A stretch of DNA of 64,000 nt from Barrientosiimonas humi (GTDB lineage Bacteria > Actinomycetota > Actinomycetes > Actinomycetales > Dermatophilaceae), in assembly GCF_006716095.1 (NCBI RefSeq), contig NZ_VFOK01000001.1, positions 1,705,375 to 1,769,374 on the forward strand. Reading direction: 5' to 3'. The notes below the pieces were generated by a model. That model worked only from the letters and a program-made list of their open reading frames with translations, ran no database searches and was not told the origin of the DNA. Below, piece after piece: positions 55,926 to 63,574 of this stretch (its first letter is position 1; the number at the start of each line of letters is the position of its first letter). The position numbers were made by a program, and so were the translations under genes.

Positions 55926-55973
55926 GCTGGTCGAGTGCCGGCGAGGCGCTGGCCGAGCCGGTGTATCGAGACC
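55926..55973. repeat. Dispersed REP-like palindromic element
   Basis: GCTGGTCGAG...CGGTGTATCGAGACC is a form of a repeat often met in actinobacterial intergenic regions. Inner arms CCGGC/GCCGG flank GAGGCGCTGGCC. It fills the 63-base gap between convergent genes and may act as a terminator. Confidence 0.55.
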
Positions 55974-55983
55974 CCTCGGCGCC

Positions 55984-56718
55984 CTACGGAAGCAGCGCGC
56001 TGACCACCGCGGCGAGGATCACCGTGTTGAACACGAACGCGATGAGCCCGTGCACGGTGATGGTGCGGCGCATCTGCGTCGAGGTGACGTCGACGTCCGT
56101 GGTGCCGAACGTCGTACTCACCGCCACCGAGAAATAGATGTAGTCGCTCCAGTCGGTCGCCTGCGCGCTCGGCTTGTCGCCGGGGAAGTTCAGCCCCTGG
56201 CCGTCGGTGAGCGCGTCGTCGGCGTGGTAGGCGACGGCGAACGCGATGAGGATCGCGACCCACGACACGACGATCATGCCGACGCCGATGGCGACCCGCG
56301 CCCAGGTGGGCAGCTCGGAGTGCCCGGCGCCCCGCGGCAGCCACAGCACCGCGACGAACAGCGCCGCCGCGCTGATGAAGATCGAGAACCCCGGGCCCGG
56401 CGCCGTGCCGAGCAGGTATCGCTGCACCCGGGTGCCCCGCCCGCTGCGCGTCGCCCAGTGGCGGACGGCAGCGGGCGTGGCCCGGGAGAACACGACCACG
56501 GAGACCGCGACGTAGACGAGCAGGTAGGCCAGCAGGATCAGGACCACCCGGTCCAGCACGGCCGCGAGGCGGGTGTCACCGGAGTCGATGAGGGCGACCG
56601 CGAGCACACCCACGACGAGCGCGACCGCGCCGGCCACCCCCGCCCGCCACGTCTCCTGGAGCCACTTCTCCCCGCCGAGGGTCTCCCGGTCGTCGGTCTT
56701 CCGGTCGTCGTCTGCCAA
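55984..56718 (-). CDS. DUF1345 membrane protein
   Basis: A 244-residue integral membrane protein of the DUF1345 family, with six hydrophobic segments (from AGVAGAVALVVGVLAVALI). The family signature near the C-terminus is DYIYFSVAVSTTFGTTDVDV followed by RRTITVHGLIAFVFNTVIL, resembling a potassium-channel pore and helix. That likeness is suggestive only. Start is TTG 56718 (MADDDRKTDD); no ATG or GTG is available nearby, and the preceding gene's stop lies 6 bases upstream, so translation may be coupled. Function unknown. Confidence 0.84.
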   Translation of the reverse strand: MADDDRKTDDRETLGGEKWLQETWRAGVAGAVALVVGVLAVALIDSGDTRLAAVLDRVVLILLAYLLVYVAVSVVVFSRATPAAVRHWATRSGRGTRVQRYLLGTAPGPGFSIFISAAALFVAVLWLPRGAGHSELPTWARVAIGVGMIVVSWVAILIAFAVAYHADDALTDGQGLNFPGDKPSAQATDWSDYIYFSVAVSTTFGTTDVDVTSTQMRRTITVHGLIAFVFNTVILAAVVSALLP

Positions 56719-56724
56719 CGCGGG

Positions 56725-57852
56725 TCAGCCGCGCCAGGTGTCGCGCGCGACGACGGCCACGTCGGGGTTGTCGCTGAAGATGCCGTCGATGCCGGCGTCG
56801 TAGAGGCGGTGCAGCAGGTCCATGACACGACCGTAGTCGTTCGGGTCGGCGCCGATGCGGTAGTCGGTCGGCAGGAACTGGTTCTCGGCGCGGACGGTGT
56901 AGGGGCACACCTCCAGCCCGACGGCGTGGGCGTTCTTCACCAGGGCGGTCTCGGCGCCCAGCGTGCCGTCGCTGTTGCGGGCGATGACCTGCGACCAGTC
57001 GGGTCCGAGCCCGTCGATCTGGTCGGCGTACGTCCGCAGCCCGGCCGGCGACAGCAGCTCGGCGTAGGTGCGGTCGTCGGCGTACGGCGTGCCGCTGGCC
57101 GAGGTCAGGAACACCAGCGGCGCCTTCACCTTCATCTTCGAACGCATCATCAGCAGGTTCGTCAGCTCGAACGACTGGATGCGGATGGCGGCGTTCTTGT
57201 TGTTCAGGCCGTAGCGCTGCACCAGCGGGACCAGGCGCTCCTCGAGCGGCAGCCCGATCTCGCGGAAGTACGTCGGGTGCTTGGTCTCGGGGTAGACACC
57301 GATCTCGCGGCCGAGGTCGAGGCTGAGCTGCTTGCGCAGCTTCAGCACCTCCTCGAACGTCGGCACCTGCCAGAGGCCGTCGTAGATGGTGTTCTCCTGG
57401 CGCACCTGCGGCAGCCGCTCGACCGCGCGCAGGGTGCGCAGCTCGGCGAGGGTGAAGTCCTCGACGAACCAGCCGGTGGTCGCGACCCCGTCGAGGGTCT
57501 TGGTCGTGCGGCGCGCGGCGAAGTCGGGACGCTCGGACACGTCGGTCGTGCCGCTGATCTCCGGCTCGTGCCGGCACACGAGCACCCCGTCCTTGGTGAT
57601 GACCAGGTCGGGCTCGATGAAGTCGGCACCCATGTGCGCGGCGAGGGTGTAGGAGGCGAGCGTGTGCTCCGGGCGATAGCCGGAGGCACCGCGGTGACCC
57701 ACGACGTACGGCGTGGGGAGGCTGCGGCGCCCGCGCCCGCGCGACCGCGAGGCGGCGGGGGCGGCGCTGCTGGCGCTGACGGGAAGGACGGTGGCGGCGG
57801 CTGCGGTGGCACCCACCAGTGCGGTGAAGGAACGACGATCCATGACGGTCAT
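56725..57852 (-). CDS. glpQ: Tat-exported glycerophosphodiester phosphodiesterase
   Basis: A 375-residue GDPD-family enzyme splitting glycerophosphodiesters to glycerol-3-phosphate and an alcohol. The N-terminus carries a twin-arginine signal DRRSFTALVGATAAAATVLP ending near SSAAPA. The barrel begins VVGHRGASGYRPEHTLASY (His-Arg catalytic), with the metal Glu-Asp in DFIEPDLVITKDGVLVCRHE. It ends IDGIFSDNPDVAVVARD. The length fits periplasmic GlpQ. ATG 57852 is used; ATG 57843 is an alternative. It precedes the DUF1345 gene by 6 bases on the same strand. Confidence 0.92.
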   Translation of the reverse strand: MTVMDRRSFTALVGATAAAATVLPVSASSAAPAASRSRGRGRRSLPTPYVVGHRGASGYRPEHTLASYTLAAHMGADFIEPDLVITKDGVLVCRHEPEISGTTDVSERPDFAARRTTKTLDGVATTGWFVEDFTLAELRTLRAVERLPQVRQENTIYDGLWQVPTFEEVLKLRKQLSLDLGREIGVYPETKHPTYFREIGLPLEERLVPLVQRYGLNNKNAAIRIQSFELTNLLMMRSKMKVKAPLVFLTSASGTPYADDRTYAELLSPAGLRTYADQIDGLGPDWSQVIARNSDGTLGAETALVKNAHAVGLEVCPYTVRAENQFLPTDYRIGADPNDYGRVMDLLHRLYDAGIDGIFSDNPDVAVVARDTWRG

Positions 57853-57969
57853 CACACCGCACCCGCGACCTCGCGCGGTGGACAGCGGGTGGACTTCCCG
57901 GGACGAGCGGATGGCCGCTCGGCGGCGCCCGCACTCCCGGGACTGTGCAGGTCCTACAAACGACGGACG

Positions 57970-57975
57970 TACGCT
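57970..57975 (+). promoter_or_regulatory. -10-like element of fasR
   Basis: TACGCT, six bases, then ATG 57982; a leaderless arrangement. Confidence 0.5.
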
Positions 57976-57981
57976 GGCGGC

Positions 57982-59166
57982 ATGCCCGGCACCCGCCGCC
58001 CGCGCGGCACGACCGCGACCCGTCGTCGCCTCGAGCGCAACGCGGGGCAGCTGGCCACCTCGGCCGTGCAACGGATGGACGCGCAGCACGAGTGGTACCG
58101 CGAGCTCAGCGCCGAGGACCGCAGCTGGGTCGGGCTGGTCGCCCAGGCGGGCATCGCGTCGTTCATCGCGTGGTACCGCGACCCGACGTCGACCCCGGCC
58201 GACATCGTCGACGTGTTCGGCACCGCGCCGCGCGAGCTGACCCGCTCGATCAGCCTGCGCCGCACGCTGGACTTGGTGCGCACGGTGATCGAGGAGATGG
58301 AGTCCCAGGTCGAGCGCATCGCCGCGCCCGGCGAGGGCGAGGAGCTGCGCACGGCGGTGCTGCACTACTCCCGCGAGATCGCGTTCGGGGCCGCCCAGGT
58401 CTATGCCCAGGCGGCCGAGACGCGCGGCGCCTGGGACGCGCGGCTGGAGTCGCTCGTGGTCGACGCGGTGCTGCGCGGAGAGGCCGACGACTCGCTGCAG
58501 TCACGGGTCGCGGCGCTCGGCTGGGACCGGGTGACCGCGGTGTCGGTGGCGGCCGGCGAGGCGCCGCAGGGCGGCAGCGCGGCGGTCGTCGACGCGCTGC
58601 GCTCGGCCGCCGCCGACCGGGGCATCGAGTGCCTCGCGGCCGTGCAGGGCCACCGCCTCGTCGCCGTGCTCGGGCAGGTCGAGGACCCGGTGCGCACCGT
58701 CACCGACCTCGCCGACCACTGGGGGCAGGGGCCGATCGTCGTCGGCCCCCGCGTCCCGCACGTCTTCGCGGCCGGACGCTCGGCCCGTTCGGCCCTGTCC
58801 GGTCTTGATGCGGCCCGCGCCTGGCCCGAGGCGCCACGGCCGTGCAGCGGGGCCGAGCTGCTCGGCGAACGGGCGCTGGCCGGTGACGAGCGCGCCCGTC
58901 GCGCCCTCGCCGAGCGCGTCCACCGTCCGCTCGCGAGCAGCGCGCAGCTGCTCGAGACGGCCAGGGCCTACCTCGCCTCCGGCAGCCTCGAGGCCACCGC
59001 CCGCACGCTGTACGTCCACCCCAACACCGTCCGCTACCGGCTCGGCCGGATCACCGACGAGACCGGGTACGACCTCACCGACGGCCACGACGCCTTCACC
59101 GTGCGCATCGCCCTGGCCGTGGCGCTGCTGGACGCCCCGCGGCAGTGGCGCCGCCGTACGACCTGA
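57982..59166 (+). CDS. fasR: PucR-type regulator of fatty-acid synthesis
   Basis: A 394-residue regulator of the FasR type known in Streptomyces. The N-terminal 200 residues are helical (SWVGLVAQAGIASFIAWYRD, DIVDVFGTAPRELTRSISLR). A nucleotide-cyclase-like middle follows. The C-terminus is the PucR helix-turn-helix: RAYLASGSLEATARTLYVHP then NTVRYRLGRITDETGYDLTD. It lies directly upstream of fabD-fabH-acpP-fabF, whose transcription the Streptomyces homologue activates. ATG 57982 is supported by TACGCT six bases upstream; the frame upstream of it is an antisense shadow. Confidence 0.9.
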   Translation: MPGTRRPRGTTATRRRLERNAGQLATSAVQRMDAQHEWYRELSAEDRSWVGLVAQAGIASFIAWYRDPTSTPADIVDVFGTAPRELTRSISLRRTLDLVRTVIEEMESQVERIAAPGEGEELRTAVLHYSREIAFGAAQVYAQAAETRGAWDARLESLVVDAVLRGEADDSLQSRVAALGWDRVTAVSVAAGEAPQGGSAAVVDALRSAAADRGIECLAAVQGHRLVAVLGQVEDPVRTVTDLADHWGQGPIVVGPRVPHVFAAGRSARSALSGLDAARAWPEAPRPCSGAELLGERALAGDERARRALAERVHRPLASSAQLLETARAYLASGSLEATARTLYVHPNTVRYRLGRITDETGYDLTDGHDAFTVRIALAVALLDAPRQWRRRTT

Positions 59167-59199
59167 CGCGGCACGCTCGTGCGCGCCGCCGCCGCACCC

Positions 59200-59565
59200 C
59201 CCGCCGGTCCTCCGCCGAAACGTGCGCTCCACCGCACCCGCCAGCGGTCCTCCGCCACCCCGTGCGCGCCGCCACCGCACGCCTCAGCGGTCCTCTGCCG
59301 AAACGTGCGCCCCACCGCACCCGCCAGCGGTCCTCCGCCACCCCGTGCGGCCCCGTCCCTCACGCCCTCGCGGTCCTCCGCCGAACCGTGCGCCCCCGGT
59401 CCCTCACGCCCTCGCGGTCCTCCGCCGCCCCGTGCGCCCCACCGCACCCGCCAGCGGTCCTCCGCCACCCCGTGCGCACCGCCACCTCACGCCCTCGCGG
59501 TCCTCTGCTGAACCGTGCGCTCCACCGCGCCCCTCAGCGGTCCTCCGCCACACCGTGCACGCCGC
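59200..59565. repeat. Tandem array, nine units alternating about 40 and 43 bp
   Basis: GGTCCTC(C/T) recurs at 59206, 59246, 59289, 59329, 59372, 59416, 59456, 59499 and 59539. Spacings are 40, 43, 40, 43, 44, 40, 43, 40, so the true period is about 83 bases made of two modules. Each unit reads GCGGTCCTCYGCC, then a variable triplet, then CGTGCG and a C/A-rich spacer. Confidence 0.9.
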
Positions 59566-59607
59566 GCGGTCGACCTACGCCGGCGTACGCTCTCGCCGGC
59601 TTCGCAT

Positions 59608-59626
59608 TTTGGAGGAAACCTCCAAA
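59608..59626. promoter_or_regulatory. 19-bp palindrome upstream of fabD, candidate FasR site
   Basis: TTTGGAGG-AAA-CCTCCAAA is a perfect 8-bp inverted repeat, AT-rich against its surroundings, 66 bases before the fabD start. Position suggests the FasR operator. Binding is inferred. Confidence 0.6.
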
Positions 59627-59679
59627 TCTGGCGGGCGAGCGTCGTGGGAGAAGACCGCGCGCGGCGGGGCCCGCTGGGG

Positions 59680-59685
59680 CAGGCT
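59680..59685 (+). promoter_or_regulatory. -10-like element of fabD
   Basis: CAGGCT, six bases (GGAGGT), then GTG 59692. GGAGG is only one base from the start codon, too close for normal ribosome binding. Confidence 0.4.
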
Positions 59686-59691
59686 GGAGGT

Positions 59692-60621
59692 GTGCTCGCG
59701 ATCGTCAGCCCTGGACAGGGCTCCCAGTCCCCCGGCTTCCTCGCCCCCTGGCTCGAGCTGCCCGGGGTGGCCGACCGCCTGGCCGCGCTGAGCGACGCGG
59801 CGGGACTGGACCTGCAGGCGCACGGCACCACCTCCGACGCCGAGACCATCAAGGACACCGCGGTCGCCCAGCCGCTCATCGTCGCGGCCGGCCTGCTGGC
59901 GCTCCCCGAGCTCGACGCGATCGGCTCGTCCGGGGCCCTCGCCGGGCACTCGGTCGGCGAGGTCACCGCCGCCGCCGCGGCGGGCGTGCTCGACGACGCG
60001 CAGGCGATGCGGTTCGTGAGCGTGCGCGGGCGCGCCATGGCCGAGGCCGCTGCGGCCACCCCCACGGGGATGGCGGCCGTCCTCGGCGGTGACCCCGACG
60101 ACGTCGCGGCCACGCTCGAGCGGCACGGCCTCACCCCGGCCAACATGAACGGCGCCGGCCAGGTCGTCGCCGCCGGCACGCTCGACCAGCTGCAGGCCCT
60201 GCAGGGCGACCCTCCGGCGAAGGCTCGGGTCATCCCGCTGCAGGTGGCGGGCGCGTTCCACACCGAGCACATGGCGCCGGCCGTGCAGACCCTGCGCGCC
60301 GAGGCCGACGCCATCCAGCCCGGCAGCCCCACGGTGACCCTGATCAGCAACGCCGACGGCGCGGTCGTGGCCGACGGGGCCGAGGTGCTGCGCCGCCTGG
60401 TCTCCCAGGTCAGCAACCCGGTGCGCTGGGACCTGTGCATGGAGCAACTGCAGCAGCTCGGCGTCACGGGCCTCATCGAGCTGCCGCCGGCGGGCACCCT
60501 CGTCGGCCTGGCCAAGCGCGGCCTGCGCGGCGTCGAGACGCTCGCGCTCAAGACTCCCGACGACCTCGAGACCGCGCGGCGGATGGTCGCCGAGCACGGC
60601 TCGACCACCGAAGACCACTGA
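59692..60621 (+). CDS. fabD: Malonyl-CoA:ACP acyltransferase
   Basis: A 309-residue transferase that loads malonyl groups from CoA onto acyl carrier protein, the entry to FAS-II elongation. The opening SPGQGSQSPGFL and the nucleophile GHSVGE (Ser87) are intact. The catalytic His is in VAGAFHTEHMAPAV, and the substrate-contacting Gln in the SPGQG loop. GTG 59692 is used because homology starts there. It is first of fabD-fabH-acpP-fabF, all on one strand with short gaps, and preceded by a probable FasR operator. Confidence 0.97.
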   Translation: MLAIVSPGQGSQSPGFLAPWLELPGVADRLAALSDAAGLDLQAHGTTSDAETIKDTAVAQPLIVAAGLLALPELDAIGSSGALAGHSVGEVTAAAAAGVLDDAQAMRFVSVRGRAMAEAAAATPTGMAAVLGGDPDDVAATLERHGLTPANMNGAGQVVAAGTLDQLQALQGDPPAKARVIPLQVAGAFHTEHMAPAVQTLRAEADAIQPGSPTVTLISNADGAVVADGAEVLRRLVSQVSNPVRWDLCMEQLQQLGVTGLIELPPAGTLVGLAKRGLRGVETLALKTPDDLETARRMVAEHGSTTEDH

Positions 60622-60635
60622 GGAGCGGACCCCGA

Positions 60636-61712
60636 ATGAGCCTCTCTCCCAAGGGAACCGGCACGATCACCTCCCCCGCCGGCGCGCGTCACGCGCGCAT
60701 CAGCGGCGTCGGCGGATACCGCCCCGAACGGGTGATCACCAACGAGGAGGTCTGCACCTGGATCGACTCCTCCGACCAGTGGATCCGCGAGCGCTCGGGC
60801 ATCGTGACCCGCCGCTGGGCGCGCGAGGACGAGTCGGTCGTCGACATGGCCGAGGCGGCCGCCGGGCCGGCCCTGCAGATGGCCGGGATCTCCCCCGAGC
60901 AGATCGGCGCGGTCATCTGCGCGACGGTCACCCACCCGTTCGCCACGCCGGCCGCCGCCCCGCTGCTCGCGACGCGCCTGGGTGCCAACGGCGTACCCGC
61001 CTTCGACATCTCGGCCGCGTGCGCGGGCTACTGCTACGCGATCTCGCTCGCGAGCGACATGGTGCGCGGCGGGTCGGCCGAGCACGTCCTGGTCGTCGGC
61101 GTCGAGAAGCTGTCCAGCGTCACCGACACCTCCGACCGCGGCACCGCGTTCATCTTCGGCGACGGCGCCGGCGCCACCGTGGTGAGCCCCTCCGACGAGC
61201 CGGGCATCGGCCCGACCGTGTGGGGCTCCGACGGCGAGAAGTGGTCGACGATCCAGCAGCGGCTCGGCTGGGACGAGATCCTGCGCCGCTGGGAGGCCGA
61301 GGACGCCGGCCAGACCGTCGACTGGTCCGACGCCCAGGCCCACGACGCCCGCTCGGCGAGCACCCTGGCGATGGCCGGGCAGTCGGTCTTCCGCTGGGCC
61401 GTGTGGGGCATGGCGCCGGTCGCGCAGCAGGCCATCGACAAGGCCGGCATCACCGCCGCCGACCTCGACGCGTTCATCCCGCACCAGGCGAACATGCGTA
61501 TCGTCGACGCGATGGTGAAGCAGCTCGGCCTCCCCGAGGACATCCCGGTCGCGCGCGACATCGCCGAGACCGGCAACACCTCGGCCGCGTCCGTGCCGCT
61601 CGCGACCGAGCGGATGCTGCGCGAGGGCGAGGCGCCGCGCGGCGGGCTCGCCCTGCAGATCGGCTTCGGTGCCGGGCTGGTCTACGCAGCCCAGGTCGTA
61701 CGCCTGCCCTAG
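60636..61712 (+). CDS. fabH: Beta-ketoacyl-ACP synthase III
   Basis: A 358-residue thiolase-fold enzyme that condenses an acyl-CoA starter with malonyl-ACP. Catalytic Cys129 is in FDISAACAGYCYAISL, His in FIPHQANMRIVDAM and Asn in AETGNTSAASVPLA. The N-terminal ISGVGGYRPERVITNEEV is typical. ATG 60636 has GAGGAG about ten bases upstream, 14 bases after fabD. In actinobacteria the starter is usually branched-chain acyl-CoA. A loop insertion (LGWDEILRRWEAEDAGQTVD) is longer than in E. coli FabH. Confidence 0.96.
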   Translation: MSLSPKGTGTITSPAGARHARISGVGGYRPERVITNEEVCTWIDSSDQWIRERSGIVTRRWAREDESVVDMAEAAAGPALQMAGISPEQIGAVICATVTHPFATPAAAPLLATRLGANGVPAFDISAACAGYCYAISLASDMVRGGSAEHVLVVGVEKLSSVTDTSDRGTAFIFGDGAGATVVSPSDEPGIGPTVWGSDGEKWSTIQQRLGWDEILRRWEAEDAGQTVDWSDAQAHDARSASTLAMAGQSVFRWAVWGMAPVAQQAIDKAGITAADLDAFIPHQANMRIVDAMVKQLGLPEDIPVARDIAETGNTSAASVPLATERMLREGEAPRGGLALQIGFGAGLVYAAQVVRLP

Positions 61713-61782
61713 CTCTCCCGTCGGCCCGGCGGGTTGAAAACCGGGTCAGCCCAAGGAAGTTCGAATCCAGGAGGTAACCCCC

Positions 61783-62031
61783 ATGGCCATGAGCGACCAG
61801 GAGATCCAGGCCGGTCTCGCCGAGATCATCAACGAGGAGACCGGGCTCGACGCCGAGGCCGTCCAGCCGGACAAGTCGTTCACCGAGGACCTCGACATCG
61901 ACTCGCTGTCGATGATGACGATCGTCGTGAACGCCGAGGAGAAGTTCGACGTGCGCATCCCCGACGACGAGGTCAAGAACCTCAGCACCGTCGGTGACGC
62001 CGTCGCCTTCATCAAGAACGCCCAGGGCTGA
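61783..62031 (+). CDS. acpP: Acyl carrier protein
   Basis: An 82-residue acidic carrier. The 4'-phosphopantetheine site is Ser41 in FTEDLDIDSLSMMTIVV. Helix boundaries match ACP (QEIQAGLAEIINEETGLD and DDEVKNLSTVGDAVAFI). A strong ribosome site GGAGG lies eight bases before ATG 61783, suiting high expression. A second in-frame ATG two codons on is possible. It sits between fabH and fabF, the usual FAS-II order in actinobacteria. Confidence 0.97.
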   Translation: MAMSDQEIQAGLAEIINEETGLDAEAVQPDKSFTEDLDIDSLSMMTIVVNAEEKFDVRIPDDEVKNLSTVGDAVAFIKNAQG

Positions 62032-62128
62032 CCGACGTCGGGCGGGCACCCAGGAGCCTCGGGTGCCCGCCCGCGCACGGCCCTCCCCAGCACCGCCTGC
62101 CCGCACCACCTCACAGGAGCCCGCACCC

Positions 62129-63373
62129 ATGACCGCTGAGAAGCGCATCGTCGTCACCGGCCTCGGCGCGACCACCCCGATCGGGGGCACCGCCACGGAG
62201 ACCTGGGACGCGCTGCTCGCCGGCACCTCCGGCGCCCGCACGCTCGAACAGGACTGGGTGCAGCAGTACGACCTGCCCGTGCACTTCGCCGCGAGCATCA
62301 AGCAGGACCCGGCCGAGGTGCTCAAGCGCGTCGAGACCCGTCGGATGGACCCGTCGGCGCAGTACGCCATGATCGCCTCGCGCGAGGCGTGGGCCGACGC
62401 GGGCGCGCCCGAGGTCGAGCCGGAGCGCCTCGGCGTCGCCATCGGCACCGGCATCGGCGGGGTGCACACCCTGCTCGACCAGTACGACGTGCTCAAGGAG
62501 AAGGGCCCGCGCCGGGTCTATCCGCTGACCGTGCCGATGCTGATGCCCAACACCGCCTCCGGCAACGTCTCGCTGGAGCTCGGCGCCCGTGCGGGTGCGC
62601 ACACCACCGTGTCGGCGTGCTCGTCCGGCGCCGAGGCCATGGGCTACGCCGCCGAGATGATCCGCCAGGGCCGCGCCGACGTCATGGTCACCGGCGGCAC
62701 CGAGGCCGCGATCCACCCGCTGACCGTCGCGGGCTTCGCCGCGATGCAGGCGCTGTCGACCCGCAACGACGACCCGGCCGGGGCCTCGCGCCCCTACGCC
62801 GCCGACCGTGACGGGTTCGTCATGGGCGAGGGCGCGGGCGTGATCGTGCTGGAGAGCTACGAGCACGCCACGGCCCGCGGCGCCACGATCTATGCCGAGC
62901 TGGCGAGCATCGGGATGTCCTCGGACGCGTACCACATCACCGCGGGAGAGCCCGAGGGCGCGGGTGCCTCGCGCGCCATGCTCGAGGCGATCGAGCGCGC
63001 CGGTCTCCAGCCCGCCGACATCGCGCACATCAACGCCCACGCGACCTCCACCCCGGTCGGCGACATCGCCGAGACCAACGCGATCCGGCGCGCGTTCGGC
63101 GGCACCGCCGACGACATCGCGGTGACCGCCACCAAGTCGATGACCGGCCACCTGCTCGGTGCGGCCGGCGCGCTCGAGACGGTGCTGACGATCCAGACGG
63201 TGCAGCAGCGGCTCATCCCGGCGACGATCAACCTCGAGCAGCAGGACCCCGAGATCCCGCTCGACGTCGTCACCGGCGAGCACCGCCCGCTCCCCGACGG
63301 CGACGTGGCGGCGCTGAACAACTCCTTCGGCTTCGGCGGCCACAACGTCGCCCTGGTGATCAAGAGCGTCTGA
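62129..63373 (+). CDS. fabF: Beta-ketoacyl-ACP synthase II
   Basis: A 414-residue condensing enzyme elongating acyl-ACP. Cys164 is in HTTVSACSSGAEAMGYA; catalytic His residues are in HINAHATSTPVGDIAE and MTGHLLGAAGALE; Lys in TATKSMTGH. The C-terminal NNSFGFGGHNVALVIK is standard. ATG 62129 with AGGAG eleven bases upstream is chosen over an in-frame extension through the acpP 3' end. It completes the fabD-fabH-acpP-fabF set. Confidence 0.97.
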   Translation: MTAEKRIVVTGLGATTPIGGTATETWDALLAGTSGARTLEQDWVQQYDLPVHFAASIKQDPAEVLKRVETRRMDPSAQYAMIASREAWADAGAPEVEPERLGVAIGTGIGGVHTLLDQYDVLKEKGPRRVYPLTVPMLMPNTASGNVSLELGARAGAHTTVSACSSGAEAMGYAAEMIRQGRADVMVTGGTEAAIHPLTVAGFAAMQALSTRNDDPAGASRPYAADRDGFVMGEGAGVIVLESYEHATARGATIYAELASIGMSSDAYHITAGEPEGAGASRAMLEAIERAGLQPADIAHINAHATSTPVGDIAETNAIRRAFGGTADDIAVTATKSMTGHLLGAAGALETVLTIQTVQQRLIPATINLEQQDPEIPLDVVTGEHRPLPDGDVAALNNSFGFGGHNVALVIKSV

Positions 63374-63437
63374 CCTTCTCGGTCCAGGCTCCTCCTCCAG
63401 TCGCCCGGCATCGTCGCCGAGACGCGGGGCTGCTCTT

Positions 63438-63462
63438 CCGCATTTCGTTCACCGGGGAACGA
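63438..63462. repeat. First CCGCATTTCGTTC repeat unit
   Basis: CCGCATTTCGTTC, six bases, GAACGA: a partial copy of the full hairpin at 63500, 62 bases away. Confidence 0.6.
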
Positions 63463-63499
63463 TCTGTACGCCCGCGCCCCGGAATCCCGCGGGTCACCT

Positions 63500-63531
63500 C
63501 CGCATTTCGTTCACTCGGGAACGAAGTGCGG
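63500..63531. terminator. Hairpin between fabF and DUF3145
   Basis: CCGCATTTCGTTC (63500-63512) and GAACGAAGTGCGG (63519-63531) pair at 12 of 13 positions with a 6-base loop. It could stop transcripts from either side; no U tract. Confidence 0.55.
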
Positions 63532-63574
63532 AGTCCTGGGGCGCCTGGCCCGAGCCCGCGGCCCGGACGGGCGG

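Larger units (their letters stand above)
59167..59691. other. Non-coding stretch between fasR and fabD
   Basis: 525 bases holding a nine-copy tandem array (about 59200-59565), a 19-bp palindrome (59608-59626) and the fabD promoter. Open frames through the array are Pro/Arg or Gly/Arg repeats caused by its period and composition; I see no real gene. Confidence 0.8.
63374..63574. other. Convergent gap holding repeats and a hairpin
   Basis: 201 bases between fabF and the DUF3145 gene. It holds a partial copy (63389-63424) of the repeat seen at 50082, and two related hairpin units at 63438 and 63500. No gene is seen. Confidence 0.7.

Noticed and set aside
56050-57981. Upstream extension of fasR giving a 1038-residue protein
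   Set aside because: The extra 644 codons lie antisense to DUF1345 and glpQ and have no homology. A -10-like TACGCT and ATG 57982 mark the real start.
59034-59468. Minus-strand frame with AEDRWRVRWGAR-type peptide repeats
   Set aside because: It is a translation of the tandem DNA array and overlaps the end of fasR. Codon pattern and composition do not suggest a protein.
61994-62128. Extended fabF start overlapping acpP
   Set aside because: The extra 45 residues read out of frame through acpP and are Pro/Arg-rich. ATG 62129 begins the conserved KRIVVTGLG.
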